A DNA stretch of 64,000 bases, taken from Anniella stebbinsi (taxonomy: Eukaryota > Chordata > Lepidosauria > Squamata > Anniellidae). Under the pieces are notes generated by a model. It was given only the letters and a program-made list of their open reading frames with translations. It had not been told where the DNA came from and made no database searches. Below, one piece after another: positions 11,382 through 22,319 of the stretch. Position 1 is the first letter of the stretch, and every line of letters starts with the position of its first letter. The stretch is taken from NCBI GenBank assembly GCA_029215795.1, contig JARDYH010000007.1, positions 92,953,263 to 93,017,262 of the forward strand, read 5' to 3'. The translations under genes were made by a program, and so were the position numbers.

Positions 11382-12012
11382 AAATAAACTAGGGATGTGC
11401 ACGGACCCCCCCACCCCGGATTGGATCGGGACATGGATTGGGACCTCCAATTTGGTTTTGGATTGGAACAAAATCAGAGGTCCCCTGGATCGGATCGGAC
11501 CCGATCCCGATCCGAAAATCGGATATCCAGTTTTCAGATCGGCAGCCATTTTCGCCATAGGCTTGCACTGGGGGAAAGAAAGCTTTCCCCCAATGCAAGT
11601 CTATGGGGAAAAATGGTGGTGGGGATGAGTGGGGGCCTAACTCCCCCCTCCCTGTCCCTCCCCCTCTCGCGCTTCTTGCCTGCCGGAGCCGTCCACTACC
11701 ATCCGCAGGCACCCATGGGCACCCACGGACGGCAGAGGACAGCCCCGACAGGTAAGCCCCCTCCTCCCCCTCGTGCTCCTTACTTGCCAGGGCCGTCTGC
11801 AGGCACCCATGGGTGCCCGCGGATGGCAGCGGATGGCCCCAGCAGGCAAGCCCCCCCCTCACGCTCCTCCTTACCTGCTGGGGTGTCTGGTTCCTTCACC
11901 TGCCATAGATATACTGAGAACTAGGCTTCGCAGCCTAGTACTCAGTAGAGCGCCAGGTGATGACATCATCACCTGGGGCTCTACTGAGAACTAGGCCGTG
12001 AAGTCTAGTTCT

Positions 12013-13537
12013 TCTTTGTGGTCTCTGTGCATTCCCACACTATGGGCTCTGCGCCTGCGCGGAGCTTCCGACGGACATTTTAAACTGAGTAGCGTTTCGG
12101 CGGGAACCCCCACCATCCAGTGTGCCTGTGCAGCCTGGTTCCCACTCCCTTCAGTTCTCTTTGACCAACCAACGGTTCACTTCTTCGGACATTCGTTCCT
12201 CATTCTTGAGATAATAACTTGCTGAGTTTACAATTTTTACCTCATATTTAGAATTTGTTAGTATTGTACTGTTTACTCAAGGACTCAGTTGGTTGTCCAT
12301 AAAGGTCTACCTAGCAGCCATTTCTGCACATATGGATTCCTTGAAAACATCTTCCCTCTTCTCAAATCCACTCATTCGTCAATTCCTGAAGGGACTTCAA
12401 CTATTAAAGCCACCTATTAAAGACAATATGCCTCATTGGAGTCTGTCTGTGGTGCTAAAGATGCTATCTGCTAAACCCTTTGAACCATTGGCAATGGTAG
12501 ATACTCATCTTCTATCCCGGGAACTTGCCTTCCTCATAGCTATCACCACAGCCAAGCAGGCGGGTGAACTTTGTGCTCTAAGGATAGATGAGCCATATAC
12601 TACATTTCATCAAGATAAAGTTGTTTTAAGGCCTGATATTACTTTCTTCCCAAAGGTGGTCTCTCCTTTTCACCTTAACCAGGACATTATACTTCCAGCA
12701 TTTTTTCCTCAACCGGCAACACCGATTGAGCAGTCATTGCAAGCTCTCAATGTACGTAGAGCCCTAGCATTCTACAAGTCAAGATCAGAGCCATTCAGGC
12801 AGTCACAACGGCTTATTATTGCTTACGCTGGCCCTAAAAGAGGACAGCCCATTTCTTCGCAGAGGTTGTCCTCATGGATTGTGCAAACCATCCGTCTTAC
12901 TTATCGCCTAGCTCATCTTGACCTTGACCAACCCATTCAGGCTCATTCCACCAGAGCTCTGTCAACGTCTACAGCTTTCGCAAAAGGGGTATCCGTACCT
13001 GATATCTGCAGAGCTGCTACCTGGTCCAACCCGTCTACATTTGTGACTAATTACAAATGATACCAGATCACGACTGGATTGTTCTTTTGGAAGAGCAGTC
13101 CTTTCGGCAGTACTCATCTGAGACATCTCGCCTACCCTCCTCCGGTAAGTGAGCTTATTACTCGCCCATAGTGTGGGAATGCACAGAGACCACGAAGAAG
13201 AAATGCTGATTGCTTACCTGTAACTTTAGTTCTTTGAGTGGTCATCTGTGCATTCACATAACCCTCCCACCATTCACACTCTTGGCATCGATGTTAATTA
13301 TGTGGGTACCAAGAGTATATTCCTTCGGACTTTGAGGTCAGGTAGTTGGTCTCAGAGAACTGAGGGGAGTGGGAACCAGGCTGCACATGCACACTGGATG
13401 GTGGGGGAGGGGTTCCCGCCAAAACGCTACTCAGCTTAAAATGTCTGACGGAAGCTCCGCGCAGGTGCAGAGCCCATAGTGTGTGAATGCACAGATGACT
13501 ACTCGAAGAACTAAAGTTACAGGTAAGCAACCTGCAT
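12013..13537 (+). mobile_element. DIRS-type tyrosine-recombinase retroelement, internally deleted
   Basis: It sits inside the hairpin of the surrounding hAT-like element: the flank ...TCTAGTTCT before it continues as TTCTCAGTAG after it, with no obvious target duplication, as expected for tyrosine-recombinase integration. The ends form an inverted repeat of about 170 bp (12030-12165 against 13360-13490), with shared words 'gcggagcttccg', 'gggttcccgcc' and 'accaggctgca' in inverted order. A block at about 13165-13262 is complementary first to the left end and then to the right end, which is the internal complementary region typical of DIRS elements. The reverse-transcriptase, RNase H and gag parts are absent; only the recombinase relic remains. 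Confidence 0.85.
12293..13060 (+). pseudogene. DIRS-type tyrosine recombinase relic
   Basis: An open frame of 255 codons that has no ATG at its start and continues open a little upstream, so the N-terminus is lost in the internal deletion. The start reads SIKVYLAAIS, the end of the core-binding domain. The catalytic domain follows. The box-I Arg is expected near residue 89 in TAKQAGELCAL, but the codon there is CAG (Gln), so the key Arg appears lost. The rest is kept: HSTR (218-221), a Trp at 244 in AATWSNPSTF, and the nucleophile-position Tyr at 254. DIRS recombinases normally insert circular DNA copies. This one is likely inactive because of the missing Arg and the missing start. Crypton recombinases are an alternative, but the complementary block at 13165-13262 favours DIRS. 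Confidence 0.82.
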
Positions 13538-13845
13538 TTCTCAGTAGATCTACGGCAGGTGAAGGAACCGGACGCCCCGGGAGGTAAGTGGGGGGGCCCT
13601 CCGTCCTTCCCCCTCACGCCCCTTACTTGCCGGGGCCGTTCGCAGACAGGTGAGGAGCACGAGTGGGGGAGGGGATCCGATCCTCCGATCCAATATGATC
13701 TGGATCAGGTCCTTTTCGGATCAGATTGTATTGGATCGGCCGATCCAGGTTCTGGGAATTGGATCGGATAATTTTATCCGATCCAGCCCGGATCAGGTCC
13801 AGATCATGGATCAGACCTGATCGGGTGCACACCCCTAAAATAAAC

Positions 13846-15245
13846 ATGATCATCTACTAATATCCATAGATGAAGCTTCAACTTAAGGCACATCTACAGT
13901 GGCCTCTTGATAGTTTGGTAACCTTGTTGCTCATGGAAGTGAAATAAATAACACAAAACAGAAGTCCGGTAACCTTTTCTCATAGTATTTACAAATCGTC
14001 ACGTGGCTCCAGAAGAAACGGGTCAGTCTGATGGAATGGTTCAATAAATAATACAAAGCCAGCCCTGTGTCCACAAAATCAAGACTAAATCTGTATCATT
14101 CATTCTGATCATAGATCCTGGAGAGGGGTCCCAATTCCAGCCACAAAACTGTGGGCGGCTCATGAGATTAGATTCCCCGTCCCTACGCACTCCAGCCTCG
14201 TTCATAACATTTTCAAGAGTGCTGCCAAATTCCCAGCTAATATTTGCACATTTGGGAATGGCGCTCTCAGCGTGAAGAGCACCTGGCACGCCGTCTCCCC
14301 CACTGAGTTACTGCCCCAGCTGATCCCCCCTTTAATTGATTTTGCTCAAACATGGCCGGTCTGGCAAGGCAGTGGTGGGCTTGAATCAATTACCCACCCA
14401 ATAAAATCATGTCACATTCATTACTGCTTCCCCCACCTGCCAAGAAGCAGCAAAAACATCTGAAGTACGCAGAAGACAAGCACAACAAATCAGTCCATTC
14501 ATTTTCATAGGGGAAGGGGAAACAACATCTCTCATGGGCATTTTTGGGCTTGGTCCCGCCCAACCTCCTGTCAACATGCTCCATTTAGCTGTGCTGGTAG
14601 CCCTTCTTCAAAGGAATAGACAGGCTGAGAGCTTTTCTACACGAGGCATTCATCAGGCATTCGTCATTTCCTCCTCATGGTTGTTTACAGGTTCTTAGGA
14701 TGATGATGTGACCCTCTAGTTTCTCTTTTGTGTCTAATCACACTTTCAGCAAGGGGTTTTTTTAGAGCAGGGGAAATGTAGCATTTAATTGTGCAAGCAA
14801 AAGAAACCATGGTTTCCTCTTGTGTATTTGCTCTATTCCGGTATACCACAGTGCCACCTAGAGGTGAAGTAACGGAAAAGCAGGAAACACTTTTCGTGTT
14901 GTGCTCGGATCTCAGTTCTGCGACAAAAGCAAAAGTAGATAAAGTGGATTAACAGCCTCATGTAGAAAAGCTCTAACTGCCCCAAAATGTATGGCAATAA
15001 TGATGGCGGATTGGTGCAGAAAGGGTCTGACGAGGTGGAAAGTCAGTCCTTCTTTCCTCTCTGTGTCATCAGAAATACCACTAACACTTCTGGACGTAGA
15101 ACGAGGGTCATCTAGCAGCAGCCCAGAAGCCGAGTCAGGCTCCCTATCAAGCCCACACCTAATGCGCCCCAATTCTAAGACCCCCCACTTCACTCCTTTT
15201 CCATCACACTAACCAGGACCTGTGTAAAGGGCTCCTTAAAACAGA
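13846..15245. other. Unannotated unique sequence
   Basis: No gene or full repeat recognised in about 1.4 kb. The portion at 14195-14350 has mixed sequence with AATTGATTTTG and may be conserved, but nothing more can be said. Confidence 0.4.
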
Positions 15246-15372
15246 CTTCCTCAACCTGGCGCCCACCTCTAGATGTGTTAGACTATAACTCCTATCATCT
15301 GGGGGCCCTGAGGATGATGGGAGTTGTAGTCCAACACCTCTGGAGGTGGGCACCAGGTTGGGGAAGGTTGCT
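15246..15372. mobile_element. Small palindromic MITE-like element (family B, copy 2)
   Basis: Left half 'cctcaacctggcgcccacc' mirrors the right half 'ggtgggcaccaggttgggg'. Inside, 'agactataactcctatcat' mirrors 'atgatgggagttgtagtcc'. It is the clearest palindrome of this family in the window and has no coding capacity. Confidence 0.8.
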
Positions 15373-15811
15373 TGAAAGGGTTGCCAACATTGGCTCTGGC
15401 CACCAAAGCCCAAATAAAAGACTCCATCACCCTCTCCTCCTCAGTGTGAACGGCAAACGCAGCCCTGGAAGAGGTTTTCTCTTTTGTCCTTGAGCAAACA
15501 AAATCCCATAGCAAACAAAAGTTTCCTAAAAAGTGAGCAGCTCGGGTGCATAAAAAGAAAATGACAGGATGTCTGTTGCCATTTACATGGGGGGTAAGTG
15601 GGGTTGTTTGCACTTTGGATCATGAGTCAATGGGCAGAATTTATGTGGCTTTTTTTCTCTCCGTTCAAACTATGGCCTCCCTTACATATTATCAGGGATT
15701 AGATTGGCCCTATACACAGCGATGCCATTAGGAAATTTCAGACTCTGGACGTAATGATCTTATGGGAGGCTGCCCCAATTTACCAGGTACTCCATACTGC
15801 TTCACTGACAT
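15373..15811. other. Unannotated stretch
   Basis: No gene or repeat identified. Confidence 0.4.
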
Positions 15812-16090
15812 TGACATTTATTTATTTATTTATTTGAGGAATTTCTTACCCGTTTTTCATTATCAAATAATCCCAAATCAGGGATGTCATCAAATGCCAT
15901 AACCCAGTCCTGCTGCGTTTCGGGGACCTTGGCCGCCTGGCCCAAAGTCCTGCCTTCACAAAGCCACTGCCAAGATAGCTTGTGACCCAGCAGGTCATAT
16001 GCAGCCAGGGTGTCCCTGGGCTCATCTTGATGACCGTGCTTTGGTGCGGCGAGCCCTCGATGCCCCGCACTTGCACTCCTCCACATTATC
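15812..16090 (-). mobile_element. Probable 3' end of an unrecognised retroelement (minus strand)
   Basis: A run of TTTA repeats at 15812-15835 lies next to a more complex sequence, as the 3' tail of a minus-strand retroelement would. Chance frames on the minus strand (15846-16076) give no domain I recognise. The assignment rests only on the tail. Confidence 0.3.
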
Positions 16091-17265
16091 TGTACGGCAA
16101 GGAACACAAGTATGTTTTTTTTTAAAAAAAGGAGCCCACACCCACACACCACAGTGCGCCATTGCACGGCCGCCTGGCTGCTCCCCTGGTTGTTTACCTC
16201 CTCCTCCACCTCCCCCCCACCCGAAAACAAAGGAGGAAAGCTCCATTCTGTTTGTTTGTTTGTTTGTCTTTTTTTGTGGATTTTGTGATAGTGTGCAGAG
16301 GCGGGGAGGCGGCACAGCCGCCAGGTGGCTCACTCGGGTGGTTTTATTTTCGTGCTTTCTTAACTGGCTTCTCCCTGGACCGGGGAGGCGCATAGGTGGT
16401 ACAGCAGCTGGGCAGCTTGCTCGGTGGCCCCCTCATCATGCTCAGCTCCATTTTTTTAAAAAAAAAAACTTTTGTTTAATTCTACTGGTCTTCAGAGGCG
16501 TGGAGGCAGTCCAGCAGCCATTCGGCTCACTGAACTGCCCCCTCCCCCTGTCCCAGCCAGGCGATCAATCAAGGGTCGCCATTGGCTGGGGCACACCTCC
16601 AAAGCAGCTCCAAAGTAAGGTGACAAACGTCAGATGCCGTTGTCGCCTCGCGCAAAGTGCATGACGTCTTTAACACGGAGCTTTGGGGGTCTGTCCTTGG
16701 ATGGCTTCATGATGGCGGTTGCATCATATAGATGACCTGCTGCCACTGCAGATCCACCCCAGGGCAAAACCCTTGTCAAGATTACCCCTGGCTCATGTAG
16801 GATCTCCCTCCCTCAGCTGTCACCACCAGCAAGCTGAGTTGAGGTAGGCAAGAGGGAGAGTACGGCCATTCCACCGGCCCTGTTAAAAGAAAGAATCCCC
16901 CCTTCTCTTCTCTCTCCCTTTCCATTTTCTGGTGTGTCATGTCCTTTTAGATGCTAAGCCTGCAGGCAAAGACTGTGTTGTTTTACTGATTAGACATAAG
17001 TCGCTCTGTGAGCCTTTTGGGCTGACGAGCAACATAAAAATACTTCATATAAATTATAAAGTGGCTAGGAAAGAAATTAGTCTCACCGGGTCTCACTGAT
17101 CTGCGTAAATCAACTGTTGATTTTCTTTTCATGCTTAGCTCTGAGCTCAACACAATCACCTGCTAGGGGTGGATGAACCAGGATCAACTGAGGAGCACTT
17201 TAAAAGATCAGCTGCAGGCGCTGGTTCATAATTGACAACCCATCAGGAGGAGTAAGTAGCTGACC
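16091..17265. other. Unannotated stretch with GC-rich imperfect repeats
   Basis: At about 16296, 16379 and 16492 similar GC-rich words recur ('ggggaggcggca', 'ggggaggcgcat', 'gcgtggaggcag'), each followed some bases later by a segment like GGCTCACT or GCTTGCTC. Long T and A runs sit near 16111-16128 and 16450-16469. No coding region is supported. Confidence 0.35.
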
Positions 17266-17790
17266 ATTATTATTATTATTATTATTATTATTTCTATACC
17301 GCCCCATAGCCAAAGCTATCTGGGCAGTTTACAACAATTCATAAAAATACAAAATACAACATAATAAAAATAACCTAAAATTTTTAACATTGAAAAAATT
17401 AAATGAATGTAAACAGCTAAAAACAATTTAAATAAACAATGTTTTTTTTTCCTAATAGACCTGTTCTAAAACAGCAGACATAGATGCCTTATAATATACC
17501 ATGAAATGCCTGGGAGTAGAGGGCAGTCTTTTCCTAGCGCCAAAAAAAAATGACAGTGTCAGTGCCAGGCAGGCCTCAATGGAGAGCTCATTCCATAATC
17601 GGGGGGGGCCACCACTGAGAAGACCTTCTCCCTTGTGGCCACCTTCTGAACCTCCCTTGGAGGTGGCACTCAGAGGGGTGACACAGATGTTGATCATATC
17701 AACTGGATATGTTCAGGTCAGGATAGGCGTCACCGAGCCATGTAAGGCTTTATAGGGTTTTTTTTTTAAAAAAACTAAGACATGACCAAC
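17266..17790 (-). mobile_element. L2-like LINE 3' end (minus strand)
   Basis: Starts with (ATT)n at 17266-17292, then 'ataccgccccatagcc' and 'ctgggcagttta', which on the minus strand are the standard L2-like tail of this window. It then follows the copy at 8654-9120, with the 'ccaccactgagaag' and 'taaggctttatagg' blocks. No useful open frame is left. Confidence 0.85.
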
Positions 17791-18916
17791 AAGTTGCATT
17801 TAGCATGGTGGATCACAAACCAGGAAGGATTGATCATGGGGCATTTCCTAGCAGCATTGATTCTCCAGGTAAAGGTCTTGCTTTGAAACACACAGAGATT
17901 TGGCCTTCGAACTGATTTGAAACGCCTGGGCTCTGCTCTGGAAAATTGTGGAATAAAGATCAAGAAGGAAGAGTGCCTTTCCTTCACCCTGCATGGCCAC
18001 TACCTAATGCCACAGCAGCTAGAATAAGTTCCACTTCCTTATCTGTCAATGGAGAGTGGATAATAGTCTACCTCGCAGGGGCATTGTGACTATGAGAATG
18101 ATTATGCTTGCCATTTTGCACCATTATTTGCTAAGACACGTCAATGAGGAAGAATAGCGAACGCTGCCGCAATAGTAGAATCAGCCATAATTATGCTGGG
18201 AACTATTTTAATTTTTTTAAGGAATCAGTTTGACCAGAGACTCTCCTGAAGTTTGTCTCCATTGGATAAGCTTCCATGACCCATGTTTTGAAAAGCAAAC
18301 CTACAAAGCTGACAAGCAGAGCAGGCTCCTGATGCTGGTTTTGGTGTTGAAGCAGCCCCAGTCCCTGCTCCGATCATTACTCCTTGCTACCCATTTGAAG
18401 ATAACGAACTGAAGGGATCAATAAGGACTGCCAGCTTCCCGGGGTTGTTCCTGCCTGATGGCTGTTTCTCCTGCACCATAATTGGCTTCAGTCGGGCTTC
18501 TTTCTCCTGCTCACCCTTCCCTTTTTTACTTTCTACGCTTTAATACAAAGCTTCCTCATGATCAGCTGGAAACAGGGTGATTGAATTTCACACTCACACC
18601 TGCCTAAAGGGAGGTTAAATGTATCAAAATGAAGAGATGGCGGCTGGGCCATTTGTGGAAGGAGTTCCTGGATGCTGGACCTTTCGTTCCGATTAGGCTG
18701 TGATTGAATTCAGTGGCCACCTCTGTCTCTGCCTAACTAGGCATTTACACCCTGCTCATCATTAGGGAATCTCTAAGTCAGCTTGCCACTCACATTTTCA
18801 CCAGTCCAGCTTGCATAAATACAGAAATAAACCTTAGGAAACCTTGGGAAACTGTGCCTCTGCTCACCTGATTAACACCGCAATCCCAGATATGTTTAAG
18901 AAGAAGTAAGTTCAAG
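17791..18916. other. Unannotated unique sequence
   Basis: No gene or repeat recognised over about 1.1 kb. Confidence 0.4.
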
Positions 18917-19233
18917 TAGGGTGACCATATGGAAAGGAGGACAGGGCTCCTGTATCTGTAACAGTTGCATTGAAAGGGGAATTTCAGCAGATGCCATTTG
19001 TATATATGCAGAACCTGGTGAAATTCCATATCATCACAACAGTTCAAGCTGCAGGAGCCCTACCCTCAACCAGATACGAAAGAGGACAGGGCTCCTGCAG
19101 CTTTAACTGTTGTGATGAAGAGGGAATTTCACCAGGGGCTGCATGCATACAAATGATACCTGCTGAAATCCCTTTTTCTACACAACTGTTAAAGATACAG
19201 GAGTCCTGTCCTCCTTTTCACATGGTCACCCTA
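18917..19233. mobile_element. Fold-back hAT-like element (family A, copy 2)
   Basis: Termini TAGGGTGACC and GGTCACCCTA. The arms contain 'ggacagggctcctg' and 'cttcatcacaac'-type words in inverted order. Flanks share a near 8-bp repeat, agttcaag on the left and acttcaag one base after the right end. Confidence 0.85.
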
Positions 19234-19238
19234 TACTT

Positions 19239-19300
19239 CAAGGGGATTTTCTCCCGAATAAATGAGTAGAGGACTGCAGCCTAGTTCTGCTAGACTAATA
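19239..19300. repeat. Short dispersed repeat piece
   Basis: Similar to 20085-20120 and 29870-29930: words near AAATGAGTAGAGGACTGCAGCC and CCCATTGA.TTCAAT. Such pieces are frequent in squamate DNA; the family is not named here. Confidence 0.4.
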
Positions 19301-19379
19301 ATTGGTGAAGGTTCTGTTATGGCAAGGAGCTGCTGATAAGGCCTTCTCCTCCATGATTTTGCCTAATCCCCTTTTAAAG

Positions 19380-19690
19380 TAGGCTGACCAGATAAAACCC
19401 AGGTCAGGGCTCATGCAACTTTAACAGTTGTAGAGAAAAGAGAATTTCAGCCAGCATGCAATTAGTTCCTGGTGAAATTCCCTCTTCATCACAACAGTTA
19501 AAGGTGCATGCACTATACTAGAGTGACCATATACAAAAGAAGGCAGGGCCCCTGCACCTTTAACTGTTGTGATGAAGAGGGAATTTCACCAGGGACTAAT
19601 TGCATACAAATGACACTGGCTGAAATTCCCTTTTCTCTACAACTGTTAAAGTTACATGAGCCCTGTCCTCCTTTTCATATGGTCAGGCTA
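19380..19690. mobile_element. Fold-back hAT-like element (family A, copy 3)
   Basis: Termini TAGGCTGACC and GGTCAGGCTA. The middle holds an inner terminus-like word, TAGAGTGACCATATAC, at about 19519. Its layout is the reverse complement of copy 1, so the two lie in opposite orientation. Confidence 0.85.
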
Positions 19691-20309
19691 CTCAGTCCTA
19701 CTTTTGTAGCTTTTGCTGTACTTTGAAGCTTTTGCTATACTCTGTGTGAAGGGTGGCCATATTTTGGAAACCAAAAAAGAGAACACCCCAACATGGCCAG
19801 CCCCTAAGAGGTTGCGCGCACACAGACACAGACCCTCCATCCACCACTCCTACGGCCAAACAGTTCATTAGGCTTCAGCAGTTTAGATAGGATGTAAACA
19901 AGACCATGGCCAATAGAAATACAAAGAAAGGCCAGAACGGATACCCATTATCACAACACTAGACAAGGATCTTTCCCTCCTTTTATCCAAATATCTCCTG
20001 AATTTGCACTGCCTCAGTGTGCAGAGAACAGAAATCCAATCAGGGACCCAAAGAAAACTGCCCAAAGAAACCTCAGAAACAAGTCCCATTGATTTCAATA
20101 AAGCTTACTCCCAGATAAATGAATATAGAATCGCAGTCTCTTCACAACTGTTAACCTTTCTCTAGCAAGTGCAAGCCCCTCCTGTCAAAGAGAACTATGC
20201 AGTCACCAGAGCCTGGCCTCATGGATCGTGCAACCAGCAGGTGCTCTACAGAAAGATGCTTTCAAAGCCTAGACAAGCCACACTATGTACTCACTGTTCT
20301 CTTCCAGCA
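19691..20309. other. Mostly unannotated stretch
   Basis: Begins with a GGGTGGCCATATTTTGG word (19752-19768) that resembles the end of a related transposon family; see the right end of the element at 61946-62260. Otherwise no gene is seen. Confidence 0.35.
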
Positions 20310-20454
20310 GACCTATCCAGTTGAATTTTAAGATGTTTTTAATGATGTATTGGTTTTTATTTGTTTTTAATATCTCATTCATTGTGGTCTTTATATTTTA
20401 TATTTATTGTTGTTCCCCGTCTCTATCCGGAGGGAGAGGTGGGTTATAAATCAA

Positions 20455-20491
<37 letters not shown>
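20310..20491 (+). mobile_element. LINE 3' tail of a second L2-like type with (ATT)n
   Basis: The words 'gttccccgtctctatcc' and 'gagaggtgggttataaat' followed by (ATT)n at 20455-20491 form a LINE-type 3' terminus. It differs from the 'ccgcccagagagc' tail used by the other L2-like copies, so it belongs to another subfamily. Confidence 0.65.
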
Positions 20492-20517
20492 GTATCTTGC
20501 TGGGACAGGACAATTCC

Positions 20518-20572
20518 CAGCATGACCAGATACAAAAGAGAGCAGGGCTCCTGCAACTTCAATCAACTCTCT
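20518..20572. mobile_element. Fold-back element fragment (family A)
   Basis: Only the outer arm is present: 'atgaccagatacaaaagag' then 'cagggctcctgcaactt'. The rest is lost. Confidence 0.6.
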
Positions 20573-21099
20573 CCCCTGGGGCATTTCTACCGTTTAAATT
20601 TTTTATATTCTGGAAAACAGGTGTTTTTTTTAACCACAGTTACTTGTGTTTTTGTACTTTCATCATCAGCTCATCAAAATCCAAATAGTTGAAAGACATC
20701 TTGAAGTAACGCGTATGGCAATAAGTACCCCCCCCCCCGGAACCCAATCCTAATTTCATGGGGTTGGATCCAGATTTACACTGGATCAATGATGCTGAGG
20801 GAAGTGGACTTCCTTGCCTCCACCTTCCCACAGCAGACTCTCTAAAATGCTACACAGAGAGTCCAGTAAACCCTGCTGAATGGACAGTGCCGCCGCCCCT
20901 TCCAAAGGCAGATCCTGAAGCCAAGCCACGTATTGCAAAAAGAAAAAAGAAAAGAAAAGATTACCCTCTGCAAAAGCTTGTCCAGATGTTTGCTTTTATC
21001 TTGCACGCATCTACTCTTTTTGTCCTCTGCCTCGGGGGCCTAGCAGCTGGAAAGGCGGGGTGTTAATGTAGATTAAAGTCCTCCTGATTTCCACGAGGC
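20573..21099. other. Unannotated flank of the provirus
   Basis: No gene recognised. A C-run is near 20728-20739. The last four bases before the provirus, aggc, are repeated after it. Confidence 0.4.
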
Positions 21100-21638
21100 T
21101 GTGACATGAAATTAAGAAGAAAAAAAATTAATTAATGTTTGCCTCTCTGCCCTGAAACCCCCAAATTCCTTACAGGGCAGATGGTCTTAAGTATCGGCAA
21201 GTACCTGTGATTTACAGACAATAGATCAATATCAAGGTGACAAGTAGTTAGCTTAATGAGAGGAGCTGGCAATTCAAAAGATGCTTTGTTTTGTTTCCAG
21301 TCGAGAGGCCTCCCGGCTATCTTGTCTCTGGAATGTTGCGATTGACCTTGCTTTTTTGCATTTCTGTAACTGCTTGCAATAGAAGCATTATTTCTTCTCC
21401 CCCTCCCCTATTTCTTAGTTGAAAGAAGTTTCTAGACACGTACGTCACAAGAGGGGTGTTTCTTTTCATGCCAAGAGAGTAAAAACCTTTGTCTATGTTG
21501 GTTAAGGGCGGTTCCTCTGAACTTTGGCCATGAGGCAGGAGGAAACCGTCTCAGCGCTGATTTCTCTCAATTAATAAAACTGAGTTGGACCCTCCTCCTT
21601 GCTATCTGAGTGTGATTTTTAAGTAATTCCAGGTAACA
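21100..21638 (+). repeat. 5' LTR of the provirus
   Basis: 539 bp from TGTGACATG to GGTAACA. An AATAAA signal lies at 21573-21578, about 60 bp before the end, which places the R/U5 border shortly after it. A weak TATA-like word, AGTAAAAAC, at 21480 is the only promoter candidate I see. By eye the sequence equals the 3' LTR throughout. Confidence 0.95.
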
Positions 21639-21643
21639 TATCC

Positions 21644-21661
21644 TGGTGCCGTGACTCGGAT
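21644..21661 (+). promoter_or_regulatory. Primer binding site, tRNA-His type
   Basis: TGGTGCCGTGACTCGGAT, five bases after the LTR. It complements the 3' end of tRNA-His and begins with the TGG that pairs with the CCA end. This is the PBS type known from the HERV-H group. Confidence 0.92.
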
Positions 21662-22274
21662 GGTTTCTTTCTGGTGAATTACCTGCCCAAAGTGGCTTAG
21701 CTGTGACAAGCAAGGCTTCCTGTTGCTCGTGCTCACACCTCACGGCGCCACCTCCACCTTTGCGGAGAGAGAGGGCTGGACACCGTCTGCTGGAAGTCAG
21801 CTGAACAGCAGTCATAAAAAGGGTGAAAAAGGACGAGGTTTTTTTCTTTCTTAACCAGGACAAAGACGCCGGCCGGCAGGTAACGTATGAAAAAGGGAGG
21901 CCTCCATAGAGAACAGGAATTAAGCCATCCTGTTGGACCGGGGGGAGGTTTTGGCTTAAACCTCATTACCCCGACGTGGTCCTGGAGAAAGGGTTTGGAA
22001 GTGTGATTGGTGAATGCGTGGATTGGTGGCTGAGACGGTTATCTGATTAGCAGAGACCCGAAAAACGAGTGTGACTCTCCCTGGAGAGTGGGACCCTTGA
22101 CTAACGCGTTTCCTTGTCCTGGAGACAGGCAAGGCCGTGAAAAAGGGGCATGTCTGGATTGTCTGTCCATACCTTTTTGTGTCAGCTGAAGTGGACCCCT
22201 TACCACTCAGCCCGTTCCTTTCCCTCTGTGCCTGCTGTTTGTATGGAAAGCGTGACGTCTCTGTGAAACTCATA
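21662..22274 (+). other. Retroviral leader between primer site and gag start
   Basis: About 610 bp without a supported coding region; a 5' leader with packaging signal and splice donor is expected here. The 187-codon frame on the opposite strand (21956-22519) is antisense to it and is not taken as a gene. Confidence 0.6.
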
Positions 22275-22319
22275 ATGGGTGGGAGAAACTCAAAGAAAAC
22301 CCCAAAAACCATATTGTAG
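22275..22319 (+). pseudogene. gag: gag start (matrix N-terminus), stopped after 14 codons
   Basis: The frame begins MGGRNSKKTPKTIL and ends in TAG at 22317-22319. A Met-Gly start is the myristoylation signal of gamma-type matrix proteins, and the basic run that follows fits membrane binding. It sits where gag should begin, after a ~610-bp leader. Downstream in the same region further stops occur, so no Gag can be made from this copy. Confidence 0.7.

Larger units (their letters stand above)
11390..13837. mobile_element. Large hAT-like non-autonomous element (family D, copy 1) hosting a DIRS insertion
   Basis: Ends are TAGGGATGTGCAC at the left and GTGCACACCCCTA at the right. An exact 8-bp target duplication, aaataaac, lies at 11382-11389 and 13838-13845, which points to a hAT-type element. 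Behind the ends come GATC-rich segments (around 11415-11530 and 13665-13825), then GC-rich palindromic units containing a CTACTGAGAA ... TTCTCAGTAG hairpin and repeated GGTAAG-type words. The central hairpin is interrupted at about 12013-13537 by a DIRS-type element. No transposase is present. A shorter relative is at 57302-58587. Confidence 0.88.

Noticed and set aside
11397..11924. 175-codon proline-rich frame and overlapping minus-strand frames
   Set aside because: All lie in the GC-rich palindromic arm of a hAT-like element; the composition explains the open frames on both strands.
12293..13060. Bacterial or phage integrase
   Set aside because: The recombinase is of eukaryotic DIRS type with matching inverted ends and a complementary block; no bacterial context.
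15999..16664. 221-codon frame
   Set aside because: It crosses homopolymer runs and GC-rich imperfect repeats, with low-complexity proline and lysine runs; no domain.
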